Shown piece after piece: positions 8,023-18,225 of a DNA stretch of 64,000 nucleotides. A model generated the notes under the pieces. The model was not told the origin of the DNA. It worked only from the letters and a program-made list of their open reading frames with translations, and did no database searches. Both the position numbers and the translations under genes were made by a program. Source of the DNA: Mycolicibacterium moriokaense (GTDB lineage: Bacteria > Actinomycetota > Actinomycetes > Mycobacteriales > Mycobacteriaceae); assembly GCF_010726085.1 (NCBI RefSeq), contig NZ_AP022560.1, positions 2,294,001-2,358,000 on the forward strand, read 5' to 3'. Position 1 is the stretch's first letter. Each line of letters begins with the position of its first letter.

Positions 8023-8730
8023 ATGAAACGACGTGACGGCGAGTTGATCATGCTCTGGGCGTTGCCCGCGATGGTGATCATCTGGGTGTCGGCGTTCCTG
8101 CTGTTCCCCGGGTTCCTTCACCCGATGTCGCCGACCATGTCGGCCGAGGAGGTCGCCGGCTTCTACCGCGATGACACCGCGCGGATCCGTTACAGCATGA
8201 TCCTGTTCAACTGGTTCGGCGTCGGTCTGATCCCCACCGTCATCCTGTTGGCGATGCAGGTACGCAAGATGGCGCACCGGACGCCGATCCTGTCCTTCTG
8301 CCTCATCGCTTGCGCGGGTGGGCCGCCGACATTGTTTCTCATCGCGAACATGTTCTGGCTGCTGGGATCTTTCCGGCCCGAGCGTTCCCCCGAACTCACC
8401 CAGTTGCTCAACGACCTCGCGTGGGTCACGTTCACCGTCCTGGTGCCCTACCTCATCGCCCAGTGCCTGGTGTTGGCGCTGGCGATCTACTGGGATCGCC
8501 AAGACCAACCGGTGTTCCGGCCGTGGGTGGCACACTTCAACCTGCTCGTCGCGGCCGCGCTGGTGCCGGCGGCGTTCGGTGCGGTGACGTACGAGGGCCC
8601 GTTCGCATGGGATGGCGTGTTGTCGTTCTGGGTCAAGAACATCGCGATCGCCGTCTGGATCGTGGTGATGGGGGTTGTTCTCGCTCAGAACATTCGCCGC
8701 GAACGGGCGGAAGTTCCGGTCTCCGCATGA
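8023..8730 (+). CDS. Conserved integral membrane protein (six predicted TM segments)
   Basis: 235 residues from ATG 8023. An upstream in-frame start at 7957 would translate the operators and is rejected. Hydrophobic spans lie near 8-28, 60-79, 88-114, 134-156, 171-190 and 203-224. No known catalytic motif. It resembles the next gene product (shared F-A-W-x-G region before the last helix), suggesting ancient duplication. It is the first gene of an operon with cytochrome-oxidase subunit III/IV-like proteins, so a role in a membrane redox complex is possible. Confidence 0.8.
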   Translation: MKRRDGELIMLWALPAMVIIWVSAFLLFPGFLHPMSPTMSAEEVAGFYRDDTARIRYSMILFNWFGVGLIPTVILLAMQVRKMAHRTPILSFCLIACAGGPPTLFLIANMFWLLGSFRPERSPELTQLLNDLAWVTFTVLVPYLIAQCLVLALAIYWDRQDQPVFRPWVAHFNLLVAAALVPAAFGAVTYEGPFAWDGVLSFWVKNIAIAVWIVVMGVVLAQNIRRERAEVPVSA

Positions 8731-9554
8731 GCGCCCCGACGACCGAAGCGGCGCCGCCAAGCGATTCACGGCTGGGCCGTCTTGTCTGGAACATCCGCTA
8801 TCACCCCAAGCGCGAGTTGTGGTTCGCGTGGTGGGTGATGGTCGTCTTCTACCAGTTGTACGGTGTGCTGTTCTTCCTCGTGACGAGGGTGCAGCCACCG
8901 CCGAGCCCTGACTGGGACACGCCATTGGTGGTGCAGTGGTTCGCCGATCGCCACCTCGGCCTGCTCACCGGATTCGGCGTCGTGTTCCTGATCTCGGGGA
9001 TGTGTGCGCCGATGAATGCCCTACTCGCATATTCGATGTGGCGGATGTCGGTCAGTCGCGTCTTCGCGTACTCGTACCTGATCATGTATTCGCTCGCCGC
9101 CCTGCCCGGCATGCTTGTGATGGCGATCGCGATGACCGTCGGCGCACTGCGACCGGACCGGGACCCCGAACTGATCGTGTGGATGTATGACTTCGCGTTC
9201 CTGTCGTTCAGCGGAACGATGGGGGTCTTCCTGGTCGGTTCAGTGGTCTGGCTGGTGGCGATCCTGCTCGACAAGAACAACGTGTTTCCGAAGTGGTTCG
9301 CCTATCTGGGGCTGTGCAATGCGCTGACCGAAGTCGTCGTCGCACCGGCCTGGATTTTCCAGCGCGGCGCATTCGCGTGGAACGGTGCGATCGCGTGGTG
9401 GATCAACATGGTCGTATTCATCACCTACACCGCGGCGTTCATCGTGCTATTGCGAAAGATGATCGAGCGCGAGGATTTCTGCACCGGACCGCTGCCTGAC
9501 CTGCCACCCAAAGGTGTGGCCGAACCTGCCGAATCCGTGGAGACGATCCGATGA
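8727..9554 (+). CDS. Conserved integral membrane protein, paralogue of upstream gene
   Basis: 275 residues, ATGA overlap with the upstream stop. Hydrophobic spans lie near 32-52, 77-104, 113-139, 157-181, 192-211 and 225-243, with a charged cytosolic N-terminus (W-N-I-R-Y-H-P-K-R-E). The Q-R-G-A-F-A-W-N-G segment matches the upstream protein's Y-E-G-P-F-A-W-D-G. Function unknown. The tight operon suggests the two membrane proteins act together with the downstream oxidase-like subunits. Confidence 0.8.
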   Translation: MSAPTTEAAPPSDSRLGRLVWNIRYHPKRELWFAWWVMVVFYQLYGVLFFLVTRVQPPPSPDWDTPLVVQWFADRHLGLLTGFGVVFLISGMCAPMNALLAYSMWRMSVSRVFAYSYLIMYSLAALPGMLVMAIAMTVGALRPDRDPELIVWMYDFAFLSFSGTMGVFLVGSVVWLVAILLDKNNVFPKWFAYLGLCNALTEVVVAPAWIFQRGAFAWNGAIAWWINMVVFITYTAAFIVLLRKMIEREDFCTGPLPDLPPKGVAEPAESVETIR

Positions 9555-10147
9555 CCGACCTCGCTGACGCCGAGTCGAAACGGCTCGAAAACAAGCCGCA
9601 ACGGCGAGTGCCCGGTCAGCCGGACATGTGGTTGTTCGTGCTTTTCGAAGCTCTGCTGTTCACCGGCTACTTTTCCGTCTACCTGGCCCTGCGCACGCAG
9701 AACGAGGACCTCTTCCTGCGATCCCAGGCGGATCTGGACCTACGCATCGGAGTCTTCAACACCATCGTCCTGCTGACGAGTTCGTGGGCGATCGCCCGAT
9801 GCGTCCGCGCCGCGCGCGACGGGTTGCACCACACGGCGATGACCTACGCATACGTCACCGTCGGTCTCGGCGTCACGTTCGTGATCTCGAAGGTCGTCGA
9901 ATGGATCCTGGAAATCCGGATGGGGAACACGTTCACCAGCGATGAGTTCTTCCAGCACTACTTCTTCCTCACGTCACTGCACTGCATTCATGTATTGATC
10001 GGCTTCATCGTGCTGGGTGTGGTCGTCTATCAGTTGCGGAGTCCGGCGCGACGTTCCCAGGAGCTGGTCGAGACGGGTGCAACATATTGGCACACAGTGG
10101 ATTTCCTGTGGGTTCTCATCTTCGCAATGCTCTACGTCGTGAGGTGA
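9551..10147 (+). CDS. Cytochrome c oxidase subunit III / NorE-like protein
   Basis: 198 residues with about five TM helices. The N-terminal P-G-Q-P-D-M-W-L-F-V-L-F-E-A-L-L-F-T-G-Y segment, the L-T-S-L-H-C-I-H-V-L-I-G helix and the terminal Y-W-H-T-V-D-F-L-W-V-L-I-F helix are typical of heme-copper oxidase subunit III. Subunits I and II are absent from the operon, so it may be an orphan subunit as in NorE-type arrangements or assemble with an oxidase encoded elsewhere. ATGA overlap with the upstream gene. Confidence 0.85.
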   Translation: MTDLADAESKRLENKPQRRVPGQPDMWLFVLFEALLFTGYFSVYLALRTQNEDLFLRSQADLDLRIGVFNTIVLLTSSWAIARCVRAARDGLHHTAMTYAYVTVGLGVTFVISKVVEWILEIRMGNTFTSDEFFQHYFFLTSLHCIHVLIGFIVLGVVVYQLRSPARRSQELVETGATYWHTVDFLWVLIFAMLYVVR

Positions 10148-10150
10148 TCG

Positions 10151-10447
10151 GTGAGCAACACGTTCAACAAGAGGCTGCTGATCGTCTGGTCGATCCTGAC
10201 GATGTTGACGCTGGTTTACGTCTGGCTGGACAACTCTGCTGACGAGAAGGGCACACTGCACGCCAGCACCGTCGTCACCGTCAGTGCAATCGCGATCGCA
10301 CTGATCAAGGTGCGCATCATCTTCCGCGAGTTCATGGAGGTACGCCACTCTCCGGTGTGGCTGTGCCGCCTCACCGACGGTTGGGTGGTGCTCGTCGCCT
10401 CTTGCCTGCTGGGTAGCTACTTCATCGGCACAGCTGTCGCCGGCTGA
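10151..10447 (+). CDS. Cytochrome c oxidase subunit IV-like (NorF-like) small membrane protein
   Basis: 98 residues, GTG start 3 bp after the upstream stop. Three hydrophobic spans, near 8-26, 38-57 and 75-95, fit the prokaryotic COX4 family. It matches the usual subunit III-subunit IV gene order. It is the last gene of the operon and is followed by a strong terminator hairpin. Confidence 0.75.
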   Translation: MSNTFNKRLLIVWSILTMLTLVYVWLDNSADEKGTLHASTVVTVSAIAIALIKVRIIFREFMEVRHSPVWLCRLTDGWVVLVASCLLGSYFIGTAVAG

Positions 10448-10455
10448 CTTCTTCC

Positions 10456-10518
10456 CGCGAGCAGACGTGAACTCCCCCTTTTTCGTCGGCGTGTCGGGGG
10501 TTTTTGCGACTGCTCGCG
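10456..10518. terminator. Nested hairpin terminator with repeat-family ends
   Basis: Outer arms CGCGAGCAG (10456-10464) and CTGCTCGCG (10510-10518) enclose inner CCCCC (10473-10477) and GGGGG (10496-10500), which is followed by TTTTT. It separates convergent operons. GCGAGCAGACG at 10457 is shared with 2230 and, inverted, with 21477. Confidence 0.75.
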
Positions 10519-10519
10519 C

Positions 10520-12130
10520 CTAAGAGGTGACCCGCGCGGACACCGCCATCCCTGCGCGGTACCCGAAAACCATTGCGGGCCCCAGCGTCCCACCCGCGCC
10601 GCCGTAGGCCTTACCCGTCGCGCCCGCCATGGCGTTGCCCGCGGCGAACAGCCCCGGAATGGCCCCGCCGTTGACGTGCATCACGCGGCCGTCGCCGTCG
10701 GTGCGCGGTCCACCCTTGGTACCCATCGCGCCGACCGACACCGGGACGGCATAGTACGGTGGCGTGTCGATGGGGCCGAGGGTCTTCCCTGCGGGAGTAG
10801 CGGCCTTGTCGTCGCCCCAATATCCGTCGTAAGCGCTTGCGCCGCGGCCGAAATCGGGATCCTGCTCGTGGGCTACGTTCTCGTTCCACGCCGCGAGCGT
10901 CGCCGCCAGTCCGGCTGCGTCGATACCCGTCTTCTCGCCCAGCTCCGCCAAGTCAGCCGACGGGGCGAACCAGTCCGGCGCTTCCTCGCCAGGCAGGATC
11001 CCGAGGAACCCGTACCGCTTGAGGTGCTGCGAGTCGAAGACGATCCACGCGGGATCGTTGGCGTAACCCTGCTTGGGATCGAGGTAGTGGAACGGGCCCG
11101 CCATCGAGTTGTATTCGCCGGCCTCGTTGAGGAATCGCCGGCCCGCGCGGTTGACAATGATGCTTCTGGGCCTGGTGCGTTCGAGCCGAACACTGCGGCT
11201 GCGCGGCTGACCTTCGAACGTGTCGCCGGGCAGCTGGACGATCGGCACCCACCACGCCTCGCCCATGTTGGCCAGGTCTGCGCCGTGCGCCATGGCCATC
11301 CGCAAGCCGTCGCCGGTGTTGTTCGGCGGTGAGACCGCGCCGCGCATCGGGCCCCGCAGATACGCCTCGACCAACTTCGGGTCCCACTCGAACCCGCCCG
11401 TGCCCAGCACAACACCGCGATGCGCCCGGACATTGAACTCCCTGTCGCCCTGAATGATCCGGACGCCAGTGATTCCCAACGCGTCGGCGAAGAGCTCGAC
11501 GGCGCGGGCATTGGTCTGCGGGACCACCCCTCGGTCGAGCAATCCCTTCAACAGTCCGGCGATCAGGGCGGTGCCCGCCACGCAGTAGTCGCCCGATTCG
11601 TCGTCGACCGACGCATGGATGCGCGCGCGTGTCTCCGCGTCGATGCCGACGTTGCTGAAGTCGGCGGGAAACGACGTGATGCGTTCACTCCACTCGTCGA
11701 GCCTGGACCGGTCGAACGGTTTGGCGTTCAGCGAGCGGCCGCCCCCCGGACGTCCGCCGGGGAGTTCAGGCTTGTAGTCCGGAAAGCCCTCGGCCACCTC
11801 GAACTGCAATTCGCTGTGGGCCTCGACGAAATCGAGCATCTCCGGCCCGGTGCGAACGAACGTCTCCACCAGGTCGTCGTCCATATAACCGAGCGACTGC
11901 GCGCGCAGATAGCTCATTGCGTCCTCGACCGTGAGCTCTCCTTCTGCGGCGCGGTTGTGCGCGGGGATCCAGATGATGCCCCCGGAAACCGCTGTCGTGC
12001 CACCGACGGTCGCGGCCTTCTCGTACACCTCGACCGAGGCCCCGTTCACCGCGGCAGTGAGCGCTGACGTGAGCCCGGCGCCGCCGCTGCCGAGCACGAC
12101 CACATCGACCTCGTGATCCCAATTGGTCAC
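10520..12130 (-). CDS. FAD-dependent oxidoreductase, 3-ketosteroid-delta1-dehydrogenase-like
   Basis: 536 residues. The FAD dinucleotide fold is at the N-terminus (V-V-V-L-G-S-G-G-A-G-L), followed by a fumarate-reductase-like domain. The C-terminal P-P-Y-Y-A...M-G-T-K-G-G-P-R-T-D and G-G-A-G-G-T-L-G-P-A-M-V-F-G match the KstD family, where this Tyr region helps alpha,beta-dehydrogenation of ring ketones. A second, diverged homologue is at 16456. It stands in tandem with the IclR gene and divergent from the meta-cleavage operon. Confidence 0.85.
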   Translation of the reverse strand: MTNWDHEVDVVVLGSGGAGLTSALTAAVNGASVEVYEKAATVGGTTAVSGGIIWIPAHNRAAEGELTVEDAMSYLRAQSLGYMDDDLVETFVRTGPEMLDFVEAHSELQFEVAEGFPDYKPELPGGRPGGGRSLNAKPFDRSRLDEWSERITSFPADFSNVGIDAETRARIHASVDDESGDYCVAGTALIAGLLKGLLDRGVVPQTNARAVELFADALGITGVRIIQGDREFNVRAHRGVVLGTGGFEWDPKLVEAYLRGPMRGAVSPPNNTGDGLRMAMAHGADLANMGEAWWVPIVQLPGDTFEGQPRSRSVRLERTRPRSIIVNRAGRRFLNEAGEYNSMAGPFHYLDPKQGYANDPAWIVFDSQHLKRYGFLGILPGEEAPDWFAPSADLAELGEKTGIDAAGLAATLAAWNENVAHEQDPDFGRGASAYDGYWGDDKAATPAGKTLGPIDTPPYYAVPVSVGAMGTKGGPRTDGDGRVMHVNGGAIPGLFAAGNAMAGATGKAYGGAGGTLGPAMVFGYRAGMAVSARVTS

Positions 12131-12159
12131 GTGCTCAATCCTTTCGGCTGAGGCGATCC

Positions 12160-12900
12160 TCAGGACAGGATCGCGGACAGTTCGTTGGCCGCCTTGATCA
12201 CCGCGTCCTTACCGCGCATCACCACGTCCTCGCGATGGGAGATGAGGTTGATGCACGTCGGCGGTGACGGCGGCTGCCTGCGTACGGGAACGGCCAACCC
12301 GTAAGTGTTCGGCTCGATCTCACCGTGGGTGATGACCCAGCCCTGCTCGCGGGTCTGCGGGACGAGATCGCGTTCGCCGGGCCTCGGCGGCATGCTCGCC
12401 AGCAGCGCGATGCCGGCCGCACCCCGGTCCAGCGGGTAGCGGCTGCCCTCGTGAAAGGCGAGTTGGTAGTACACGTTTGTCGGCACGATGACCGCGATGG
12501 CCACCTGCTGGTCGCCCTCGGCCACGAGGAGCGACACCGTGTTGCCGAGTTCGTCTGCCAACGCACGCAGCGTCGGCAGACTCAACTGGCGCACATGGTT
12601 GTCGAATGACGCACCGAGCACCGCCAGCGCGGCGGCCGCCCGGTAGCGGCCGTCTTCACCCTTGGCCACGAGCCGATACGCCGACAGCGTGGAGAGCAAG
12701 CGGTACGCGATCGTCCGGTGCACGCCGATGTCGTCGGCGACCTGTTGTGCCGTCAGCCCCGACCGGGACGTCGCGACCAGCTGCAACGCGGCCAGACCGC
12801 GCGCCAATGTCTGCGAGCCGGGCGCACCGGTCGGCGCGGCATTGGCGCTGGCCCCGCCGACCGAATCAGACATCCGTCCCGTCCTGACTTTCCTTGACAT
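12160..12900 (-). CDS. IclR-family transcriptional regulator
   Basis: 246 residues (ATG 12900; ATG 12873 also possible). The N-terminal winged helix is L-A-R-G-L-A-A-L-Q-L-V...L-T-A-Q-Q-V-A-D-D-I-G-V-H-R-T-I-A-Y-R-L-L, with an IclR effector domain behind it. It is divergent from C-C hydrolase, hydroxylase and extradiol dioxygenase genes, mirroring the E. coli mhp system, where the IclR member MhpR activates the operon. Its effector is likely an aromatic or ring intermediate of this pathway. Confidence 0.88.
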   Translation of the reverse strand: MSRKVRTGRMSDSVGGASANAAPTGAPGSQTLARGLAALQLVATSRSGLTAQQVADDIGVHRTIAYRLLSTLSAYRLVAKGEDGRYRAAAALAVLGASFDNHVRQLSLPTLRALADELGNTVSLLVAEGDQQVAIAVIVPTNVYYQLAFHEGSRYPLDRGAAGIALLASMPPRPGERDLVPQTREQGWVITHGEIEPNTYGLAVPVRRQPPSPPTCINLISHREDVVMRGKDAVIKAANELSAILS

Positions 12901-12977
12901 CTACCGCTCAGGAGAGTGATGCTCTGACTATAGTGCACACATACGTGCGATAAATGAGCACAATGCTTACAAAATAC

Positions 12978-12992
12978 GAGAATTCAATTCTC
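12978..12992. promoter_or_regulatory. Palindromic operator GAGAAT-N3-ATTCTC
   Basis: Perfect copy ending 20 bp before the GTG of the C-C hydrolase; the flanking ACG/CGT extend it to a 19-bp palindrome (12976-12994). It indicates TetR-type control of the meta-cleavage operon in addition to the IclR regulator. GTGCAC/GTGCG-rich DNA at 12930-12960 may be the IclR site. Confidence 0.7.
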
Positions 12993-13012
12993 GTCGTCAA
13001 GAGAGGTGCCGA

Positions 13013-13906
13013 GTGCCGGAATCGTCCCGACAACTCGCAGACGCGGATTTCGAGAGTGTCTGGAGCGACCTCCAAGGCGTCGCGTTCTCGCAGGGGTACC
13101 TCGACGCGGGTGGAGTGCGCACGCGTTATCTCCACGCTGGCGATCCGGACAAGCCGGTGCTCGTCTTTCTGCACGGTTCGGGCGGGCACGCCGAGGCGTA
13201 CGTGCGAAACCTGGAGGCGCATGCCGAGCATTTCTCGACATGGTCGATCGACATGCTCGGGCACGGATATACGGACAAGCCCGGACATCCGTTGGAGGTG
13301 GAACACTATCTCTCCCATCTGATGGCGTTCCTCGACGCGATCGGTGCACAGCGCGCCCACATCAGTGGTGAGTCGCTCGGCGGCTGGGTGGCCGCGCGCG
13401 CCGCCGTCGACCATCCCGACCGGGTCGATCGACTTGTGCTCAACACCGCGGGCGGATCGCAGGCCGACCCTGAGGTGATGAAGCGCATCATCACGCTGTC
13501 GATGGCGGCCGCGGAAAACCCGACGTGGGAAACGGTCCAGGCGCGCATCAAGTGGTTGATGGCCGACAAGTCCAAGGATTACGACGATATCGTCGCCAGC
13601 CGCCAGCGGATCTACCGCCAGCCCGGATTCGCCGCCGCGATGAAAGACATCATGGCGCTGCAGGATCCGGAGATTCGTGCGCGAAACCTGCTCGGACCGA
13701 AGGAATACGGGTCGATCACCGCGCCCACGATGGTGGTGTGGACCAGCGATGACCCGACGGCCGACGTCGACGAGGGACGCCGAATCGCGTCGATGATCCC
13801 CAATGCCCGGTTCGAGCTGATGCCCGGCTGTGGGCACTGGCCACAGTACGAGGACCCCAAGACGTTCAACCGGCTGCACCTCGACTTCCTGCTGGGACGG
13901 CCATGA
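13013..13906 (+). CDS. Alpha/beta hydrolase, meta-cleavage-product (C-C bond) hydrolase-like
   Basis: 297 residues; GTG start with AGAGAGG upstream. Oxyanion segment F-L-H-G-S-G-G-H-A, nucleophile Ser121 in G-E-S-L-G-G, acidic residue in T-S-D-D-P-T, and terminal His in G-C-G-H-W-P-Q-Y-E. This pattern fits MhpC/BphD/HsaD hydrolases that split the 2-hydroxy-6-oxo-dienoate made by extradiol dioxygenases. ATGA overlap with the flavin hydroxylase and the nearby dioxygenase gene support that role. Confidence 0.85.
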   Translation: MPESSRQLADADFESVWSDLQGVAFSQGYLDAGGVRTRYLHAGDPDKPVLVFLHGSGGHAEAYVRNLEAHAEHFSTWSIDMLGHGYTDKPGHPLEVEHYLSHLMAFLDAIGAQRAHISGESLGGWVAARAAVDHPDRVDRLVLNTAGGSQADPEVMKRIITLSMAAAENPTWETVQARIKWLMADKSKDYDDIVASRQRIYRQPGFAAAMKDIMALQDPEIRARNLLGPKEYGSITAPTMVVWTSDDPTADVDEGRRIASMIPNARFELMPGCGHWPQYEDPKTFNRLHLDFLLGRP

Positions 13907-15591
13907 GCGTCGAGCAGGTGGATGTCGTCATCGTCGGCGCCGGACCGTCGGGGCTGACGCTGGCGAACATCCTTGGGCTGCAGGGCGTCCGAACTCTCAT
14001 CGTCGAGGAGCGGGACACGCTCATCGATTATCCCCGTGGGGTCGGACTCGACGATGAGGCGCTGCGCACCTTCCAGTCCATCGGCCTGGTCGACCGCGTC
14101 CTGCCGCACACCGTGCCGAACCAGATCCTGCGCTTCTTCGACGCCAAACGCCGGCTGCTCGCCGAAATGGCGCCGCCCGACGCACGTTTCGGCTGGCCCA
14201 AGCGCAACGGCTTCGTCCAGCCGATGGTCGATGCGGAACTGTACGGCGGGTTGGAGCGATTCGACCACGTCGAGGTTCGGTGGGGGCACCGGATGGAGAG
14301 CTGCGTCGAAACCGGCGACGGCGTCACTGTCGGATTCGCCGACGGCAGGGATCCGGTGCACGCCCGCTACGTCGTCGGATGTGACGGCGGCCGCAGCGCC
14401 ACCCGCCGCTTGATGGGGGTGTCGTTCGACGGAACGACGTCCTCGACCCGCTGGCTGGTGGTCGACGTCGCGAACGATCCGCTCGGTCATCCGAACAGCG
14501 AAGTGGGAGCCGATCCCGCACGTCCTTACGTGTCGATCTCGATCGCGCACGGCATCCGACGTTTCGAGTTCCTCATCCACGACGACGAGTCCGACGAACT
14601 CGCCGATGATCCGGCGTTCGTCAGACGCATGCTCGCGCAGCGTGTTCCGCATCCCGATCGGGTCGACATGATCCGCCATCGCGTGTACACCCACCACTCG
14701 CGCATCGCGGGATCGTTTCGCAAGGGGCGCCTGTTGCTGGCCGGCGATGCCGCACACCTGATGCCGGTATGGCAGGGCCAGGGCTACAACAGCGGCATCC
14801 GGGACGCCGCCAACCTCGGGTGGAAGCTCGCCGCGGTGGTGAACGGCCAGGCCGGCGACGCCCTGCTGGACACCTACGACGTCGAGCGTCGCAAACATGC
14901 GCGCGCGATGATCGACCTGTCCACGATGGTGGGACGGGTCATCTCGCCGACCAACCGACGGGTGGCAGCCCTGCGCGACCGGGTGATTCACGGTGCGTCG
15001 CTCGTGCCGACCTTGAAGCGCTACGTGCTGGAGATGCGGTTCAAGCCCATGCCGCGTTATCAGCAGGGTGCGGTGTGCCATGCCGACTACAGCGCACCCA
15101 ACTCGCCGGCAGGCACCCTGTTCATCCAGCCCAGCGTCGACACCCGAACGGCACAGAACGTTCTGCTCGACGATGTCTTCGGCCCCGGCTTCGTGGTGCT
15201 GTGCTGGAGCAACAACCTGCGCGCCGTACTCGGCGACGAAGCGTTCAACCGCTGGAAAGCGTTGGGGGCCAGATTCGTCGAGGCGCGGCCCATGACGCAG
15301 CTGCAGTGGCCCGGCCACGATGACCCCGACGTGGTCGTCGTCGGCGACCGTACCGGCGCGCTGAAGTCCTGGTTCGACGTCTACACCGATTCTGTGTTGT
15401 TCGTGCGGCCCGACCGCTGCATCGCAGGTGCCTGCATCGCGCAGCGCGCGCCTGAAATGAGCGAATCGCTTTTCGGCGTCCTCTGTCTCACCCAGGAAGG
15501 AGGCTCGAGTTCTCATGGCGACACTGGCCCTGTGCTGCATGTCGCACAGTCCGCTACTGAACCTTCCGGGACCGTCACAGGATCTTCTTGA
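13903..15591 (+). CDS. FAD-dependent aromatic hydroxylase, MhpA-like
   Basis: 562 residues. FAD motif [10 protein letters not shown] near 9-18, and the second FAD motif [17 protein letters not shown] around 284-300, as in group A flavoprotein monooxygenases such as 3-(3-hydroxyphenyl)propionate hydroxylase. It would ortho-hydroxylate a phenolic ring to give a catechol. The end is unusual: the reading frame runs 77 nt into the dioxygenase gene, and its last 25 residues are low-complexity and unlike the family. Confidence 0.85.
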   Translation: MSVEQVDVVIVGAGPSGLTLANILGLQGVRTLIVEERDTLIDYPRGVGLDDEALRTFQSIGLVDRVLPHTVPNQILRFFDAKRRLLAEMAPPDARFGWPKRNGFVQPMVDAELYGGLERFDHVEVRWGHRMESCVETGDGVTVGFADGRDPVHARYVVGCDGGRSATRRLMGVSFDGTTSSTRWLVVDVANDPLGHPNSEVGADPARPYVSISIAHGIRRFEFLIHDDESDELADDPAFVRRMLAQRVPHPDRVDMIRHRVYTHHSRIAGSFRKGRLLLAGDAAHLMPVWQGQGYNSGIRDAANLGWKLAAVVNGQAGDALLDTYDVERRKHARAMIDLSTMVGRVISPTNRRVAALRDRVIHGASLVPTLKRYVLEMRFKPMPRYQQGAVCHADYSAPNSPAGTLFIQPSVDTRTAQNVLLDDVFGPGFVVLCWSNNLRAVLGDEAFNRWKALGARFVEARPMTQLQWPGHDDPDVVVVGDRTGALKSWFDVYTDSVLFVRPDRCIAGACIAQRAPEMSESLFGVLCLTQEGGSSSHGDTGPVLHVAQSATEPSGTVTGSS

Positions 15592-16459
15592 CGACATCGA
15601 GTCGGCCCTGGCGGCGGCGCGCGGCTTCGTCGCCGACTTCGATCCCGAACTCGTCGTGGTGTTCTCACCCGACCACTACAACGGGTTCTTCTACCGGACC
15701 ATGCCGCCATTCTGCATCGGCACCGCCGCGCAGGGTGTCGGCGACTACGGCACGTACGCGGGCCCGTTGAACGTGGCGTCCGATATCGCCGCCGACTGTG
15801 CGCGGGCAGTGCTCGAATCGGGGGTGGACGTGGCGCTTTCGGCCAGCATGGACGTCGACCACGGGACGGTGCAGCCGCTGCAGAACCTGTTCGGCGAGGC
15901 GACGTCGAAGCCGATCATCCCGATCTTCATCAACTCGGTCGCCACCCCGCTCGGACCGCTGCGGCGCGTCCGGGCACTCGGCGCCGCTGTGGGCACGTAC
16001 CTGGCGACACTGGGCAAGCGGGTGCTCGTCGTGGGATCCGGTGGCCTGTCGCACGATCCGCCGGTGCCGACGCTGGCCACCGCTCCGCCTGCGGCGCTGG
16101 GGCGCATCGTCCACGGCGAACCGATGACACCGGAGCAGCGGCAGGCGAGGCAGGTGGCGGTGATGGATGCGGCGCAGGCCTTTGCGCACGGCGACAGCCC
16201 ACTGCAACCGCTGAACCCCGACTGGGACCGGGCGTTCCTGGAGTTGGTCGATTCGAATCGCCTGAGCGACGTGGATGGTTGGTCCAACAGCTGGATCGAG
16301 CAGCAGGCCGGCCACTCTGCACACGAGATCCGCACGTGGGTAGCGGCATTCGGGGCGCTGGCCGCCCACGGTCGCTATGAGACGGGAAACCGGTTCTACC
16401 GCGCGGCACCCGAGTTGATCGCCGGCTTCGCCGTCAGGACGGCGGTGTGCAACCCATGA
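15515..16459 (+). CDS. mhpB: 3-(2,3-dihydroxyphenyl)propionate 1,2-dioxygenase-like (LigB-type extradiol)
   Basis: 314 residues, the MhpB length. ATG 15515 has GAAGGAGG upstream. N-terminal [16 protein letters not shown] near 53, His116 in M-D-V-D-H-G-T, and His180 in G-G-L-S-H-D-P-P correspond to the catalytic histidines 115 and 179 of E. coli MhpB. It cleaves a catechol ring with Fe(II) and O2. The substrate may be larger than dihydroxyphenylpropionate, given the KstD-like and LLM neighbours. Confidence 0.9.
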   Translation: MATLALCCMSHSPLLNLPGPSQDLLDDIESALAAARGFVADFDPELVVVFSPDHYNGFFYRTMPPFCIGTAAQGVGDYGTYAGPLNVASDIAADCARAVLESGVDVALSASMDVDHGTVQPLQNLFGEATSKPIIPIFINSVATPLGPLRRVRALGAAVGTYLATLGKRVLVVGSGGLSHDPPVPTLATAPPAALGRIVHGEPMTPEQRQARQVAVMDAAQAFAHGDSPLQPLNPDWDRAFLELVDSNRLSDVDGWSNSWIEQQAGHSAHEIRTWVAAFGALAAHGRYETGNRFYRAAPELIAGFAVRTAVCNP

Positions 16460-18225
16460 CCACCGATTTCGACCACACCGTCGACGTGCTCGTCATCGGC
16501 TCCGGCGGCGGTGGCATGACCGCGGCGCTGGCTGCCGATGCGTTCGGTCTCGACACCCTGGTAGTCGAGAAGTCGCCGCAGTTCGGCGGTTCCACCGCGC
16601 TGTCAGGCGGTGGCATCTGGGTGCCGGGAGCGCCGTCGCAGCGTGCAGCGGGCTATGCGCCTGACCCGGACGGGGTGTTCGAATATCTCAAGCACATCAC
16701 CGGCGGTCTGGTGAGCGATGCCAGGTTGCGCAAGTACGTCGACAGCGCGCCGGAGATGATGGAGTTCCTCGAGAAGCGCAGCCGGTGGTTCGAGTTCGTC
16801 TGGAAACCCGGCTACGCCGACTACTACCCGGAGCTGCCGGGCGGTTCGGAACTCGGCAGCACGATCAACGTGCCGGCGATCGACCTACGCAAGCTGGGCG
16901 ATGAGGAGAAGAACCTGCTGCAGCCGTTGGCCCTGGCGCCCCGGGGAATCTGGTTCGCTCCCAAGGACCTTCGGCTGTTCTACCAGGTGCGTCAGAACTG
17001 GCGCGGCAAGGCTGTCCTAGTGAAGCTGATCTGGCGTATGTTCCGGGCACGTGTGTTCGGTGACCGGATGGCCGCGATCGGCCAGTCACTGGCGGCGAGG
17101 ATGCGACTGGCGCTCAAGGAGCGGAACATCCCGCTGTGGCTGAGTTCGCCGATGACTGAACTCATCACCGACGTCGATGGGAAAGTGACCGGTGCGGTGC
17201 TCGAGCGTGAGGGTCGCCAGCTGCGCATCGGTGCGCGGCACGGTGTCATTCTCGCGTCCGGCGGGTTCGATCACGACATGGAGTGGCGCAGGCAGCATCT
17301 GCCGGTGCTCGAGAAGGACTGGAGTTTCGGCAATCCCGCATCGATGGGTGACGGGATCCGGGCGGGGGAGAAGGTCGGTGGTTCGACTGATCTGCTGGAC
17401 GAGGCGTGGTGGTTTCCCGCCATGTGTTGGCCCGACGGCAGGCTGCAGTTCATGCTCAACGAGCGCATGATGCCGTCGCAGTTCGTGGTCAACGGCGAGG
17501 GCAAGCGGTTCATCAACGAAGCCGCGCCGTACATGGATTTCGCGCACGCGATGATCGAGGGCCAGAACTCCGGTGTCACCCATATCCCGTGCTGGCTCAT
17601 CACCGATATCCGCTCGTTCCACCGCTACGTAGTCGGCGGGCATCTGCCGATTCCCAAGGTGCCCTTCGCGCCGGTGCCGACGGGATGGAAGGTGTCGAAG
17701 GCATGGTTGGAGTCGGGGATCGTGTTCGAGGCCAACAGCTTCGAGGAGCTGGCCACGAAGATCGGCGTTCCGCCCGCGCAGCTTCGCGCGACCGCCGACC
17801 GCTTCAACGAACTTGCTCGTCAAGGTCACGACGACGACTTCTTCCGCGGCGACTCCGCCTACGACAACTACTACGGCGATCCGACCCTGCCCAACCCCAA
17901 CCTGTACCCGCTACAGAAACCGCCGTACTACGCGTTCCAGATCATCCTCGGCGACCTCGGCACCTCAGGCGGGTTGCGAACCGACGAGCACGCCCGCGTG
18001 CTGCGGTCCGACGACAGCGTCGTAACAGGGTTGTACGCCGTCGGCAACACCTCGGCCGCGGTGATGGGACGCAGTTATGCGGGCGCGGGCGCCACCATCG
18101 GGCCGGCGATGACCTTCGGATACGTGGCGGCCAAGCACATCGCAGATCAGTTGCCCGACAAAGCCGTTCAGTCGGGCGCCCAGACCGATTCGACACTCGA
18201 TTCAGATCGAAAGGTAACCAAATGA
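16456..18225 (+). CDS. FAD-dependent oxidoreductase, KstD-like (second copy)
   Basis: 589 residues from ATG 16456 (ATGA overlap with mhpB; GTG 16447 is also in frame). FAD fold [12 protein letters not shown]-terminal P-P-Y-Y-A-F-Q...[11 protein letters not shown] and [19 protein letters not shown] are hallmarks of 3-oxosteroid delta1-dehydrogenases. It carries an extra internal region (about 150-220) absent from the copy at 10520. It likely desaturates a cyclic ketone, perhaps before aromatic ring hydroxylation. Confidence 0.87.
   Translation: MTTDFDHTVDVLVIGSGGGGMTAALAADAFGLDTLVVEKSPQFGGSTALSGGGIWVPGAPSQRAAGYAPDPDGVFEYLKHITGGLVSDARLRKYVDSAPEMMEFLEKRSRWFEFVWKPGYADYYPELPGGSELGSTINVPAIDLRKLGDEEKNLLQPLALAPRGIWFAPKDLRLFYQVRQNWRGKAVLVKLIWRMFRARVFGDRMAAIGQSLAARMRLALKERNIPLWLSSPMTELITDVDGKVTGAVLEREGRQLRIGARHGVILASGGFDHDMEWRRQHLPVLEKDWSFGNPASMGDGIRAGEKVGGSTDLLDEAWWFPAMCWPDGRLQFMLNERMMPSQFVVNGEGKRFINEAAPYMDFAHAMIEGQNSGVTHIPCWLITDIRSFHRYVVGGHLPIPKVPFAPVPTGWKVSKAWLESGIVFEANSFEELATKIGVPPAQLRATADRFNELARQGHDDDFFRGDSAYDNYYGDPTLPNPNLYPLQKPPYYAFQIILGDLGTSGGLRTDEHARVLRSDDSVVTGLYAVGNTSAAVMGRSYAGAGATIGPAMTFGYVAAKHIADQLPDKAVQSGAQTDSTLDSDRKVTK

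Noticed and set aside
8250..9554. Longer in-frame extensions upstream of several genes (membrane protein at 8727, LLM at 18222, P450 at 62585)
   Set aside because: They would overlap upstream genes or operators; the ATGA overlaps or ribosome sites mark the shorter starts.
13612..15597. A 661-residue minus-strand open frame opposite the MhpA-like gene
   Set aside because: Same GC-bias effect; no recognisable motif, while the plus strand has clear FAD and hydrolase motifs.
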